In this document: positions 1-9,750 of the stretch, in pieces
Layout: each line of letters opens with the position of its first letter
Position numbering within the stretch: position 1 is the first letter of the stretch
Source of the DNA: an uncultured Lachnospiraceae bacterium
Lineage (GTDB): Bacteria > Bacillota > Clostridia > Lachnospirales > Lachnospiraceae
Length of the DNA stretch: 52,370 bases
Direction of reading: 5' to 3'
Assembly: GCA_900319245.1 (NCBI GenBank)
Contig: ONNQ01000020.1
Span: 21,765 to 74,134, forward strand
The notes under the pieces: model-generated
The model's database searches: none
What the model saw: only the letters and a program-made list of their open reading frames with translations
What the model was told of the DNA's origin: nothing
Made by a program: the position numbers and the translations under genes

Positions 1-95
1 TGCTAGCGGCCGGCGCGTCCGAATGGATCATTGCGTGTTGTGCCGGCGCATACCATGTCAAAATGGATGATTTCGTATGCCGTGCCGGCGTTTAC

Positions 96-2405
96 TCACC
101 AAACCAGCACAGCCGACGACTCGGGCGCCAGCTCCATCTCCAGCATGCCGCCTGTGACGGGCACCGTCTTTTTCTTTTTGGGATAGGACACAAAGCCGCT
201 CTGGGTGGTCATAAAGCGAATCCGCATCTGGGCGTTTTCGGGGACGCCCGCGTACACGACCGGAATCCGGACGCGCATGGTGTCGTCGCTGTTGTTGAGG
301 ATCACCACCACGGAGGAGCTGCCGTCGAAACGCCCGTAGGACAGCATATTGCGGGCGTCGGCAAGGCGGATCACCGCGCCGTCTTTCAGGCACTTCAGCT
401 CCTTGTGCATCTTGATCAGCTCCCTGTGGAAGCGGATCATCTCTTTATTTTCGCGGCCCCAGGGGTAGGTCCGCCGGTTGTCGGGATCGGTGAAGCCGCA
501 GACGCCGGTTTCGTCCCCGTAGTAGAGGGTCGGCGCGCCGGGCCAGGTCATCTGCATGACCGCCGCCTCTCTGTAGACGCTCTCCCGCACGCCCTCGGCC
601 GCCGCTGTCGTGCCAAGATCCGAGACGCGGCCCACTTTGAGCCCCGTCCTTGTCAGAAAGCGCGAGTGGTCGTGGTTGGAGAGCTGGTTCATGCTGCACA
701 TGAGCGGCGCCTGGGGCATGTCGTCCTGGGTCTTCCAGGTCATGCTCTCCCAGAACCGGTCCGCATCGCCCAGAAGATCTGCGCTGAAGGCGTCGCTGTG
801 CTTCTCCATACCGGTCAAAAACCAGGTCACAGGCTCCATGAATCCCTCGTAATTCATGATGGTGTCCCACTCTCCGCCCCGCAGCCAGTGGGCCGAGTCC
901 ACATAGTTCTCTGCCAAAATAATGGCCTCCGGGTTCGCTTTTTTGACCACCTCGCGGAAGCGCTTCCAGAATTCGTGGTTGAAGGCCTCGGAATGGCCAA
1001 GGTCTGCCGCCACGTCGAGGCGCCAGCCGTCTGCGTTGTAGGGCGGGGAGACCCACTTGGCCGCCACGCGCAGGATTTCCTCCTGCAATTCCTCGGACGC
1101 CTCATAGTTGAGCTTGGGCAGGGTATCCATGCCCCACCAGCTCTCGTAGCTGCCGTTGCCGGGCCACTTGTCCTTCTCGAATTTAAAATAGTCCCGGTAG
1201 GGCGAATCCTTGCGGTCGTAGGCACCGGGCGGGTTATTCTGTGTATTTAAGTAGATCTTCTCGCGGTCCATCCACCTGTGGAAGGAGCCGCAGTGGTTGA
1301 AGACGCCGTCCAGGATCACGCGGATGCCCCGCATGTGGGCCTCCCGCACCAGGTTGGCAAAGAGTCTGTCGCTGGCGTTCAGGTTGGCGGGATCAGTCAC
1401 TCTGGCCCTATATTTGTCAGCCTTCGCGTTGTCCTTGGCATCCCTTGGCAGGATACCGTCGGCATCGTGCACGATTTTGCCAAAATGGGGGTCAATGTGG
1501 CTGTAATCCTCTGTGTCGTATTTGTGATTGGAGGGCGAAACAAAGATGGGATTTAGGTAAATCCCGTCGATGCCGAGTTTCTCGAGGTAGTCCAGCTTGT
1601 CCATGATGCCCTGCAGGTCGCCGCCGTAGTGCTCGCGGGTGTCGTCGGGCGCGGGCGGACAGTACCAGTCCTCGATCTTCTGCACCCGGCCGCCGTTGTA
1701 ATAGTATTCGCCGGTCACGACGTCGTTGTCGGGGTCGCCGTTACAAAAGCGGTCTGTGAAAATCTGGTAGAGGACGGCGCCATTGGCCCAGTCGGGCGCC
1801 TGGAAGCGGGGCGCCGCATACCACCACCCGTGGGTGCGCAACTTTGAACCCTTTCCGGTAACGGCTCCGGTCTCGGTTCCGTTCTGATCCCCAGTCTCCG
1901 TTCCGTTCTCCATCCCGTTCTGCGTTCCGGTCTTCTTCTCCGTCTCTTCGAGCGTCTCACGCTTAGCAAAGGATATGAGGCCGGCTTTCGTACCATGCGC
2001 AAATACGGCCTTTTTCTCTTCCTCGACGTTCAGAATCTGCTCGATCGGTGCGGGCTGAATGCGCGCCCCGTCCGCGTCGAAGGCGCCGATGCGCTTGAAT
2101 ATGACTTCTTCACCGGTGTCAGCCAGGATCAGCCGGAAGGCATAGCGAATGGGCGTGCCGTCTGTGATGACTTCCGCCTCATAGAAGATAAAGCGGCCTT
2201 CTGCCATCTCGAGTTCCATGGGGATATCGCCGTTTTCCGTCATCAGATAGCATGCCCGAAGCTCGCCCGCTGCCGCGCGCAGCTGGATGCGAACCGCATA
2301 TTGTTTGGCCCCTTCCTTTCTGGAAGATCCAATCGCGCTGATCTTCATAAATCGATCTGTCTGATCGGTGAATAGAGCCCTTACGTCCAGTGACCCTCGA
2401 AGCAT
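96..2405 (-). CDS. GH13 alpha-glucan hydrolase, neopullulanase/cyclomaltodextrinase type
   Basis: Predicted 769-aa enzyme that hydrolyses alpha-1,4 (and possibly alpha-1,6) links in maltodextrins, pullulan or cyclodextrins. The N-terminal ~115 residues look like a CBM34-type beta domain. The (beta/alpha)8 domain carries all GH13 motifs: DGVFNH, GWRLDVAAD with nucleophile D464, ILAENY with acid/base E499, and SNHDHS with D579. No signal peptide, so probably cytoplasmic. Between the two domains (about residues 150-190) is a low-complexity Gly/Thr/Asn/Glu-rich linker that is unusual for the family. The start is chosen because GGAGG lies 5 nt upstream; an internal Met20 lacks such a site. It is a single gene behind a hairpin-rich leader. 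Family assignment is firm; exact substrate is inference. Confidence 0.9.
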   Translation of the reverse strand: MLRGSLDVRALFTDQTDRFMKISAIGSSRKEGAKQYAVRIQLRAAAGELRACYLMTENGDIPMELEMAEGRFIFYEAEVITDGTPIRYAFRLILADTGEEVIFKRIGAFDADGARIQPAPIEQILNVEEEKKAVFAHGTKAGLISFAKRETLEETEKKTGTQNGMENGTETGDQNGTETGAVTGKGSKLRTHGWWYAAPRFQAPDWANGAVLYQIFTDRFCNGDPDNDVVTGEYYYNGGRVQKIEDWYCPPAPDDTREHYGGDLQGIMDKLDYLEKLGIDGIYLNPIFVSPSNHKYDTEDYSHIDPHFGKIVHDADGILPRDAKDNAKADKYRARVTDPANLNASDRLFANLVREAHMRGIRVILDGVFNHCGSFHRWMDREKIYLNTQNNPPGAYDRKDSPYRDYFKFEKDKWPGNGSYESWWGMDTLPKLNYEASEELQEEILRVAAKWVSPPYNADGWRLDVAADLGHSEAFNHEFWKRFREVVKKANPEAIILAENYVDSAHWLRGGEWDTIMNYEGFMEPVTWFLTGMEKHSDAFSADLLGDADRFWESMTWKTQDDMPQAPLMCSMNQLSNHDHSRFLTRTGLKVGRVSDLGTTAAAEGVRESVYREAAVMQMTWPGAPTLYYGDETGVCGFTDPDNRRTYPWGRENKEMIRFHRELIKMHKELKCLKDGAVIRLADARNMLSYGRFDGSSSVVVILNNSDDTMRVRIPVVYAGVPENAQMRIRFMTTQSGFVSYPKKKKTVPVTGGMLEMELAPESSAVLVW

Positions 2406-2436
2406 AACTGCCTCCCTTGTTTGCGAGTGATTGATG

Positions 2437-2480
2437 GGCCAAAATACAGCGCACTGCGCAGGTGTCGGGTGTATTTGGCC
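2437..2480 (-). other. Leader hairpin upstream of the GH13 gene
   Basis: Inverted repeat GGCCAAAATACA / TGTATTTGGCC (one bulged A) with a small inner GCGC...GCGC pairing, lying 32 nt upstream of the GH13 start codon. It has no U-run, so it is more likely a 5'-leader structure than a terminator. Function unknown. Confidence 0.4.
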
Positions 2481-2496
2481 TCTAATACAACAAAAA

Positions 2497-2540
2497 GCCC
2501 TGCCTGCTCCAGCGGATGGTCCGTCTGAAGCTGACAGGGC
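2497..2540 (-). terminator. Possible attenuator/terminator in the GH13 leader
   Basis: Minus-strand stem GCCCTG...CAGGGC enclosing a second stem (CGGA/TCCG) and followed by TTTTTGTTG, so it resembles an intrinsic terminator about 90 nt upstream of the GH13 gene. With 2559-2591 it could form a two-step attenuator, or it could simply end a short upstream RNA. No riboswitch class was recognised. Confidence 0.4.
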
Positions 2541-2558
2541 ATAATTTCGGTTCCACGT

Positions 2559-2591
2559 AAAAAAGACAGCGCTTGGGGGACTGTCTTTTTT
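2559..2591. terminator. Bidirectional intrinsic terminator
   Basis: Perfect 11-bp inverted repeat AAAAAAGACAG / CTGTCTTTTTT with an 11-nt loop and U-runs in both orientations. The 2406-2780 gap (ftsH terminator to GH13 start) otherwise holds an inverted TATAATG/CATTATA pair (2630-2658), an ATTGTA...TACAAT palindrome near 2727-2745 and possible minus-strand -10 sequences, but no recognisable gene. Confidence 0.6.
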
Positions 2592-2780
2592 AGAGAAGGT
2601 ATTCTTCTAAATGGGGTATAGCAAAAACTTATAATGTATTGGGGGTTACGTCATTATAGTAACAAATCTTCCCCTAGAGATAAATTCGCAGAACTCACAA
2701 AGTTCATAATTGCTCATTTTGTGAATTGTACATAATATACAATCCTGAAACGAGCAAGGCGAATCCCCACAAATATGAAA

Positions 2781-2803
2781 TACTGCCCCTTGGAGGGGCA
2801 GTA
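2781..2803 (-). terminator. ftsH terminator
   Basis: Perfect 9-bp stem TACTGCCCC / GGGGCAGTA with a 5-nt loop, followed on the minus strand by TTTCATATTTG, about 85 nt after the ftsH stop codon. It probably ends the hpt-ftsH transcript. Confidence 0.65.
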
Positions 2804-2887
2804 TTTTGACACGGTTATACCGTTAACCCCTCTCTATCACCCATTATGCGTCTGTCAGACGCTATGGCCGCCACTGCTTCTCCCCAA

Positions 2888-4738
<1,851 letters not shown>

Positions 4739-4757
4739 AATTCTACCTCAGTTTCTA

Positions 4758-5291
4758 TTAAGATTCTTCAGAAAACTCCACCACGCCGATGAAAGGCAGG
4801 TCTCTGTATCTCTGGTCATAGTCCATGCCGTAGCCGACCACGAACTGGTCCGGAATGACGAATCCTGTGTAATCCACAGTCAGATCGCAGACGCGGCGCT
4901 CGGGCTTGTCGAGCAGGGTGCAGGTGCGGACGCTCCTACATCCTCTCTCCTTGAAGACGTCCTGCAGATAGTACAGGGTTCGACCGGAGTCGACGATATC
5001 CTCAACGATAATGACGTCGAGATCCTTGATCGGATCATCGAGATCCTTGCGGATTCTGACAATACCGCTGGACTTGGTGCCGCTTCCATAGCTGGACACG
5101 GTCATGAAATCCATGGATATCGGCACTGTGATGCGCTTCGCAAGCTCGCACATGAAGAAACATGCACCTTTCAAAATACAAACTAAATGTACTGTCTTTC
5201 CCTCGTAGTCCTTGGAGATCTTCTCTCCCAGCTCTCTGATTCTCTCATTGACCTGTTCTTCGCTGATTAGTTCTCTGATTGTCTCGCGCAT
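4758..5291 (-). CDS. hpt: Hypoxanthine phosphoribosyltransferase
   Basis: 177-aa purine-salvage enzyme converting hypoxanthine or guanine plus PRPP to IMP or GMP. The PRPP-binding motif VEDIVDSG is at 96-103, with the type I PRTase core before it and the C-terminal DQRYRDLPFIG segment typical of bacterial HPRT. Length is normal. AGAGG lies 6 nt upstream of the ATG. It starts only 12 nt after tilS, so the two are probably co-transcribed. In several Firmicutes Hpt partners with TilS; that this holds here is inference from gene order. Confidence 0.95.
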   Translation of the reverse strand: MRETIRELISEEQVNERIRELGEKISKDYEGKTVHLVCILKGACFFMCELAKRITVPISMDFMTVSSYGSGTKSSGIVRIRKDLDDPIKDLDVIIVEDIVDSGRTLYYLQDVFKERGCRSVRTCTLLDKPERRVCDLTVDYTGFVIPDQFVVGYGMDYDQRYRDLPFIGVVEFSEES

Positions 5292-5303
5292 AACATCCTC
5301 TCA

Positions 5304-6980
5304 TTAGATTAGTATAATTTCCAGGATTCTCTTCGTATCAGGCGTAACCATATACGCAGCGCTGATCCGCCCTCCGGGCACCCACAGGATTTCATCCCCG
5401 CATGCGGGCATCACAATTTGGTCTCTCCATTGTGCCGGCACTTTCTGGTCGATCATATAGCGGGCGATGGACTTGGTCCGACCGCTCTCGTCAAGCGTAA
5501 TATAGTCTCCCACACGTCTTGTCCTAAAACTTAGAAGCTCCCCTATTTTACCATAATCAAGCCATTTCGTACACTGCTTTCGGGGCACAGTCCCCATATC
5601 CCCGTCAAAATCGAAGACTCGGTATGTGTACGCTTCCGGGTGCGTGGGGAACAGCGCCTGATTATGAGCGGTCGGCTGGGGTGACTTCTGTGCAATCGGC
5701 TGGATTGGCTTCTGTGCGATCGGCTGGGCTGACTTCTGTGCGATTGGCTGGGCTGACTTCTGTGCGATTGGCTGGGCTGACTTCTGTGCGATTGGCTGGG
5801 CCGGCAGTCTCGCGAGGGCATTCACGCCGGGTTCAAAGAGCAAATTTTCATATTCTTTTCTCACGTGCACGCCACCGGCGACGTCCAGCTGTCCGTTTCC
5901 CTGCTTCCTGCATAGGTTTAAAACAGCTTGCACATGAATGTCATGCAAGTCCTTCTTCCTGCCGGCCGCCTCTGCAATCGCCGCATAGACCACGCGCCTC
6001 TGCAGAAGCGGAGGCTCTGCCAGAAGCGTTGGAATGTGAAGAGTGATTATCTTCTCCTCCACAAGGCGTCTTCCTGCATCGATTTGCACGGTTTTCCTTC
6101 CCACATCGCTCCGCACAAGACACCTTTGCAATGCACGTTCTGTCTCACCAGCCAGATACTGTTCTGCTTCTGCAACTTCTTCAGCCGCCCTTGCGATGTG
6201 CTCTTTTGCCCCTTCATTGATTGTCAGCAGAAGCGGCATCACTTGCTTTCGCAGAAGATTTCTCGCGTAGCGCACATCCTCGTTGGTTTCATCCTCTCTC
6301 CAAACAATGCCGCGCTCTTTCAAGAAATCTTCAATTTCTTCCCGGCTGCAGCACATGAGAGGCCGAATGATCCGTCCATTGACGGGCAGCATTCCTCGAA
6401 GTCCTGTCAGCCGGCTGCCCCGCACAAGATGAAAGAGCACTGTCTCCGCCTGGTCCTCGATGTGGTGCGCTACCGCAATGCGGCATTGGGTCTGTGAATT
6501 GGCTGCTTTAGCTTGTTTCCGGACCTCTGTATCCTGCCTTCGGGCTTCTGTATCTCCTTTCGCCGCTTCTGCATCCCACGCTACCGCTGCTTTTTCCAGC
6601 GCCTCATACCGCAAATGGCGCGCAGCTTCTTCTACCGACATTCCATTTTCTGCAGCATAGCGCGCTGCATCCACGCGTACCGCTTGAAAGGGAATTCCCG
6701 CTCTCTCGCAGAATTGTTTGACGTATTGAAGATCGCCCTCTGCGCTCTCCCGCAGGCCATGATGCACATGCAGGACGCGAACCATGAAATCAACTTGCTT
6801 TTCTTGTGGCGGCAGCTGCTGCATTTCCTTTTGCGCTTGCGCCTGCATTTGCTTCTGCAACTCCAGCAGGACCTGCAGCAAGCACATCGAATCCGCACCG
6901 CCTGAGACAGCGGCCAGAATGCGTTGTCCCGGTGCGATCATATGTTGGCTTTCCATGTACTGGTAGACCTTTGCGATCAT
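5304..6980 (-). CDS. tilS: tRNA(Ile)-lysidine synthase TilS with an internal octapeptide repeat
   Basis: Attaches lysine to C34 of the CAU-anticodon tRNA-Ile so that it reads AUA. The PP-loop SGGADS is at residues 26-31, followed by the N-type ATP pyrophosphatase core. The ATG at 6980 has AAAGGAG 9 nt upstream; an in-frame extension to 7085 would run into the divIC terminator and lacks homology. At 558 aa it is longer than the usual ~450-470 aa. The extra length includes a run of AQPIAQKS-type octapeptides at about residues 393-437 (24-bp DNA repeat, 5671-5803) just before the C-terminal domain, plus a Gln-rich insertion at about 60-75 and an Ala/Glu/Lys-rich insertion at about 140-165. Confidence 0.93.
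   Translation of the reverse strand: MIAKVYQYMESQHMIAPGQRILAAVSGGADSMCLLQVLLELQKQMQAQAQKEMQQLPPQEKQVDFMVRVLHVHHGLRESAEGDLQYVKQFCERAGIPFQAVRVDAARYAAENGMSVEEAARHLRYEALEKAAVAWDAEAAKGDTEARRQDTEVRKQAKAANSQTQCRIAVAHHIEDQAETVLFHLVRGSRLTGLRGMLPVNGRIIRPLMCCSREEIEDFLKERGIVWREDETNEDVRYARNLLRKQVMPLLLTINEGAKEHIARAAEEVAEAEQYLAGETERALQRCLVRSDVGRKTVQIDAGRRLVEEKIITLHIPTLLAEPPLLQRRVVYAAIAEAAGRKKDLHDIHVQAVLNLCRKQGNGQLDVAGGVHVRKEYENLLFEPGVNALARLPAQPIAQKSAQPIAQKSAQPIAQKSAQPIAQKPIQPIAQKSPQPTAHNQALFPTHPEAYTYRVFDFDGDMGTVPRKQCTKWLDYGKIGELLSFRTRRVGDYITLDESGRTKSIARYMIDQKVPAQWRDQIVMPACGDEILWVPGGRISAAYMVTPDTKRILEIILI
5671..5803. repeat. 24-bp tandem repeat inside tilS
   Basis: About five to six head-to-tail 24-bp units, each containing GGCTGGGCTGACTTCTGTGC or a close variant, encode AQPIAQKS octapeptides. 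Because the unit is a multiple of three, copy-number change would lengthen or shorten TilS without a frameshift. Confidence 0.9.
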
Positions 6981-7054
6981 GGCTCGCTGCTCCTTTCTGC
7001 GTGAATTGTATTGTTTGTCAACTGCAGCTCCTCCCCAAATCCACACATAGGAAA

Positions 7055-7080
7055 AAGCCGCCGCCACCCGGCGACAGCCT
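7055..7080 (-). terminator. Hairpin after divIC
   Basis: An 11-bp stem with G-U pairs (minus strand AGGCTGTCGCC / GGCGGCGGCTT, loop GGGT) followed by TTTCC, immediately after the divIC stop and about 75 nt before the tilS start. It looks like a moderate intrinsic terminator separating divIC from tilS. Confidence 0.55.
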
Positions 7081-7081
7081 T

Positions 7082-7393
7082 TCATTCCGATGATGCTTCT
7101 TTGAAGATCACTTCTCCTTCATAGACGAGGCCCAGCTTTTCACGGGCAACTTCTTCGATGTACTCTCTCGTCTCGGTATATTTCCTATATTCCTCGATGT
7201 CCTCGGCCCGCTGCTCTTCCTTGACGATCTCCGACTGCAGTTCACTGATCCGCTCCCGGTTCTTGACGAGTCTCTGGTATAGTCCAAAGCAGGCGACCAT
7301 GATCACAACAATCAGGATTCCGACGACTACCGCGGCGAGCCCCATGCTCAGTTTGTTCTGCTCATTTTGCTTGGCAGATTTCTCTAACGCCAT
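7082..7393 (-). CDS. divIC: Septum formation initiator, DivIC/FtsB family
   Basis: 103-aa bitopic division protein: short cytoplasmic tail, one TM helix at about 17-40, then a coiled coil (about 43-75) and a short extracytoplasmic end containing the family-typical AREKLGLVYEGEVIF. It acts in the FtsL/DivIB/DivIC complex of the divisome. The start at 7393 has GGAGGAG upstream; the longer in-frame reading back to 7486 has no ribosome site and no family match. Its place between rqcP and tilS is the classic Firmicutes arrangement, but yabP and yabQ, usual in spore formers, are missing. Confidence 0.9.
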   Translation of the reverse strand: MALEKSAKQNEQNKLSMGLAAVVVGILIVVIMVACFGLYQRLVKNRERISELQSEIVKEEQRAEDIEEYRKYTETREYIEEVAREKLGLVYEGEVIFKEASSE

Positions 7394-7569
7394 TGGCTCC
7401 TCCTTTCCGCCGCTGTCAATAGACCAATCTACACTAATACTTGTATTTGCCCTCTCATCGTACCCCTTTATCTTGGCCCCCGTCAATGCGGCGCGCCAAG
7501 AGTTTAGAAAGAGTTCAGAATTGCCCCCTATGCGCCGCCCAGCGCTCGGTGCTCTGCGCCGCCGCCTGA

Positions 7570-7878
7570 TCAGGCGTCCGCTTCACCACGAGCCGCCTCG
7601 GCGGTTTCCGCCGGCGCGGAACCATCCGCCTCCTGAGCCGGCAGATAGCGGAACAGGTCGCCGGCCGCCTCTTTGCGGACGTTGTCCTGGACTGCGAGGA
7701 CCTCGACGCGGGTCTCCCGGTTGCCAAAGGAGATTCCGATCACGTCGCCGGGCTTTACTTCCGCGGACGCTCTTGCCACTCTGCCGTTGAGAGTGACACG
7801 CCCATTGTCGCAGGCCTCATTGGCGACTGTGCGTCTCTTGATCAGTCTTGAAATCTTCAGATATTTATCAAGTCTCAT
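7570..7878 (-). CDS. rqcP: S4-domain RNA-binding protein RqcP (YabO/Hsp15-like)
   Basis: 102-aa protein whose first ~70 residues form an S4 domain beginning MRLDKYLKISRLIKRR. RqcP binds the 50S-peptidyl-tRNA complex and supports RqcH-driven alanine tailing in ribosome quality control. The start is placed at 7878 where the S4 domain begins and a GGGAG-like site precedes it. The C-terminal ~30 residues are Ala/Glu-rich and poorly conserved. Downstream of hup and upstream of divIC, as in Bacillus. RqcP is the best name because of this context; Hsp15-like heat-shock protein is the alternative label. Confidence 0.88.
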   Translation of the reverse strand: MRLDKYLKISRLIKRRTVANEACDNGRVTLNGRVARASAEVKPGDVIGISFGNRETRVEVLAVQDNVRKEAAGDLFRYLPAQEADGSAPAETAEAARGEADA

Positions 7879-7914
7879 ACCTTTCTCCCTCCACACAAGC
7901 ACAACGAAATTGAA

Positions 7915-7938
7915 AGCCCGGAGCGTTCACTCCGGGCT
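7915..7938 (-). terminator. hup terminator/attenuator
   Basis: Perfect 9-bp stem AGCCCGGAG / CTCCGGGCT with a 6-nt loop, followed on the minus strand by GTTTCAATTTCG, between hup and rqcP. The U-run is weak, so partial read-through into rqcP is likely. Confidence 0.55.
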
Positions 7939-7974
7939 GTTCGTTTCATACATTTAGTACTGCTTGAACACGAA

Positions 7975-8247
7975 TTAGTTGATCGCGTCCTTCAGAGCCT
8001 TACCGGCCTTGAACTTGGGAGCCTTGGAAGCCTCAATGTTGAGGGGCTCACGTGTATGAGGGTTGATGCCGACTCTGGCTGCTCTCTCGCTGACTTCGAA
8101 AGTTCCGAAACCAACCAGCTGAACCTTCTCGCCCTTAGCCAGTTCTTCTGCTACTGTGTCTGTAAATGCCTTAAGCGCCTTCTCAGCGTCCTTCTTTGTA
8201 AGCTCAGCTTTATCAGCGATTGCTGCGATCATTTCAGTCTTATTCAT
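7975..8247 (-). CDS. hup: HU family DNA-binding protein
   Basis: 90-aa histone-like protein that bends and compacts DNA as a dimer. The MNKTEMIAAIA start, the GFGTFEVSERAAR turn and the arm with GINPHTREP are diagnostic, and length is exactly that of the family. Of three in-frame ATGs, 8247 is chosen: GGAGG lies 8 nt upstream and HU proteins begin MNKTE. A strong consensus promoter precedes it, as expected for an abundant protein. It heads the rqcP-divIC block. Confidence 0.97.
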   Translation of the reverse strand: MNKTEMIAAIADKAELTKKDAEKALKAFTDTVAEELAKGEKVQLVGFGTFEVSERAARVGINPHTREPLNIEASKAPKFKAGKALKDAIN

Positions 8248-8305
8248 TTTCATTTCCTCCTGCAAATTCGTAGAGGTTGCTATTCCTCTCTCTTTTTCTA
8301 TTAAA

Positions 8306-8334
8306 TTTATAATAGGTTTCTATACGTTTGTCAA
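8306..8334 (-). promoter_or_regulatory. Sigma-A promoter of hup
   Basis: Minus-strand TTGACA (8329-8334), 17-bp spacer and TATAAA (8306-8311), an almost perfect housekeeping promoter, giving a leader of about 50 nt before the hup start. Confidence 0.85.
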
Positions 8335-8427
8335 CAAGATGAATTCCTGCTGCACTGTATAATGTCCATTTATTGCACTGTCCGGTCCTTAGCGTCGGCA
8401 AATGGACCCATTCACACAAATGCTCCG

Positions 8428-9750
8428 CTACTGTGCAACAAATCGCCCAAGCAGATAGTCTTTGTCGTTGTGACTTGGCACATCGAGCACGTCATTCAGC
8501 ATCCGTGCCAAAATATCGCCGACCTCTCTGCCCGGCCTCACGCCCATGCGCACGAGATCGGAGCCGTTGACGGCCAGATGCTTGAGGTTCAGGCAGTCTC
8601 CCCGGTCGATGATCTGCGCATAGAGGCGCTTCACTTCGTCCAGGATTTCCTGTTTGTCTTCCCTCTGGTACGTACTCTGGGCCAGAAGATCTGCCTGTTT
8701 GACTTCCAGAAAGAGCGGAAACAGGTCCTCGCCGATCTTCACGACCGCTTTGCGGACGGCCGGCGCCGTCAGGCGGATCTGCATATCATGGTAGCGGACC
8801 AGCTTGACGACCTTGCGGATCGTGTCGTTGTCATATTTGAGCCTTTTGAGGATGGCCTGCGCCATGGAGGCACTGACTTCCTGATGCCCATAGAAGTGGT
8901 CGATGCCCTGCTCGTCTGTTGTCAGGCATGCAGGCTTACCCACATCGTGGAGCAGCATTGTGAGCCGCAGGATCCTGTCATTTCGGATCAGCTCCATGCT
9001 CTTTAAAATGTGCTCGCCCACCGTATAACAGTGGTGCGGATTGTTTTGGCGCGTTTCCATGCACTGGTCGAATTCCGGCAGAAACATGGCTGTGATGCCC
9101 GCCTCATAGGCCGTGCGCAGAAGCGCCGGGTGATCCGACGTGATCGTCTTTTCCAATTCCACGCGGATGCGCTCCGCGCTGATCTTGCGCAGGTTGACTG
9201 CCAATTCTGACGCCGCGCGAAGTGTCTCGTCCTCGATCCGGTATCCCAGCTGGGCGCTGAACCGAATGGCCCGCAGAATCCGCAGTGCGTCCTCCGAAAA
9301 GCGCTGGACAGGGTCTCCGACTGCGCGAATGACGCCGTCCGCCAGATCCTTTTGCCCGCCGAACAGGTCCACCAGAACGCCCGGCTCTCTGTACGCCATA
9401 GCATTGATCGTGAAATCCCGCCTCTGCAGGTCCTCCCGAAGACTCGGCGTAAAAGTGACCGCCTTGGGATGCCGGCCGTCCTCGTAGACGCCGTCCACCC
9501 TGTATGTGGTCACTTCATAGCCTTTTCCACCTGCCAAAACAGTGACAGTGCCATGCTGCAGGCCTGTATCCACTGTTTTGACAAATATGCGTTTCACGTC
9601 CATAGGCAGTGCGGACGTTGTAATATCCCAGTCGTTGGGTTCTCTGCCCAAAAGCGCGTCGCGGACGCAACCGCCCACGATGTAGGCCTCGTACCCGGAT
9701 TCCTGCAGCTTTGCAAGAATGGTACTCACTTGTTCGGGAATCCGGATCAT
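8428..9750 (-). CDS. cca: CCA tRNA nucleotidyltransferase with HD domain
   Basis: 440-aa class II nucleotidyltransferase that adds or repairs the 3' CCA of tRNA. The head domain shows GGCVRD (26-31) and the metal-binding DWD (40-42), followed by the RRDFTINAMA motif and a C-terminal HD domain with LLHDVGKP. Firmicutes split this job among CCA- and A-adding enzymes, so a pure A- or CC-adding role cannot be excluded. Its ATG overlaps the proS stop in TAATG, implying translational coupling; the longer in-frame reading to 9903 lies inside proS and is rejected. Confidence 0.9.
   Translation of the reverse strand: MIRIPEQVSTILAKLQESGYEAYIVGGCVRDALLGREPNDWDITTSALPMDVKRIFVKTVDTGLQHGTVTVLAGGKGYEVTTYRVDGVYEDGRHPKAVTFTPSLREDLQRRDFTINAMAYREPGVLVDLFGGQKDLADGVIRAVGDPVQRFSEDALRILRAIRFSAQLGYRIEDETLRAASELAVNLRKISAERIRVELEKTITSDHPALLRTAYEAGITAMFLPEFDQCMETRQNNPHHCYTVGEHILKSMELIRNDRILRLTMLLHDVGKPACLTTDEQGIDHFYGHQEVSASMAQAILKRLKYDNDTIRKVVKLVRYHDMQIRLTAPAVRKAVVKIGEDLFPLFLEVKQADLLAQSTYQREDKQEILDEVKRLYAQIIDRGDCLNLKHLAVNGSDLVRMGVRPGREVGDILARMLNDVLDVPSHNDKDYLLGRFVAQ

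Noticed and set aside
2406-2600. 6S RNA or SRP RNA in the ftsH-GH13 gap
   Set aside because: Neither the 6S central bubble nor the SRP apical loop could be found; hairpins look like terminators or attenuators.
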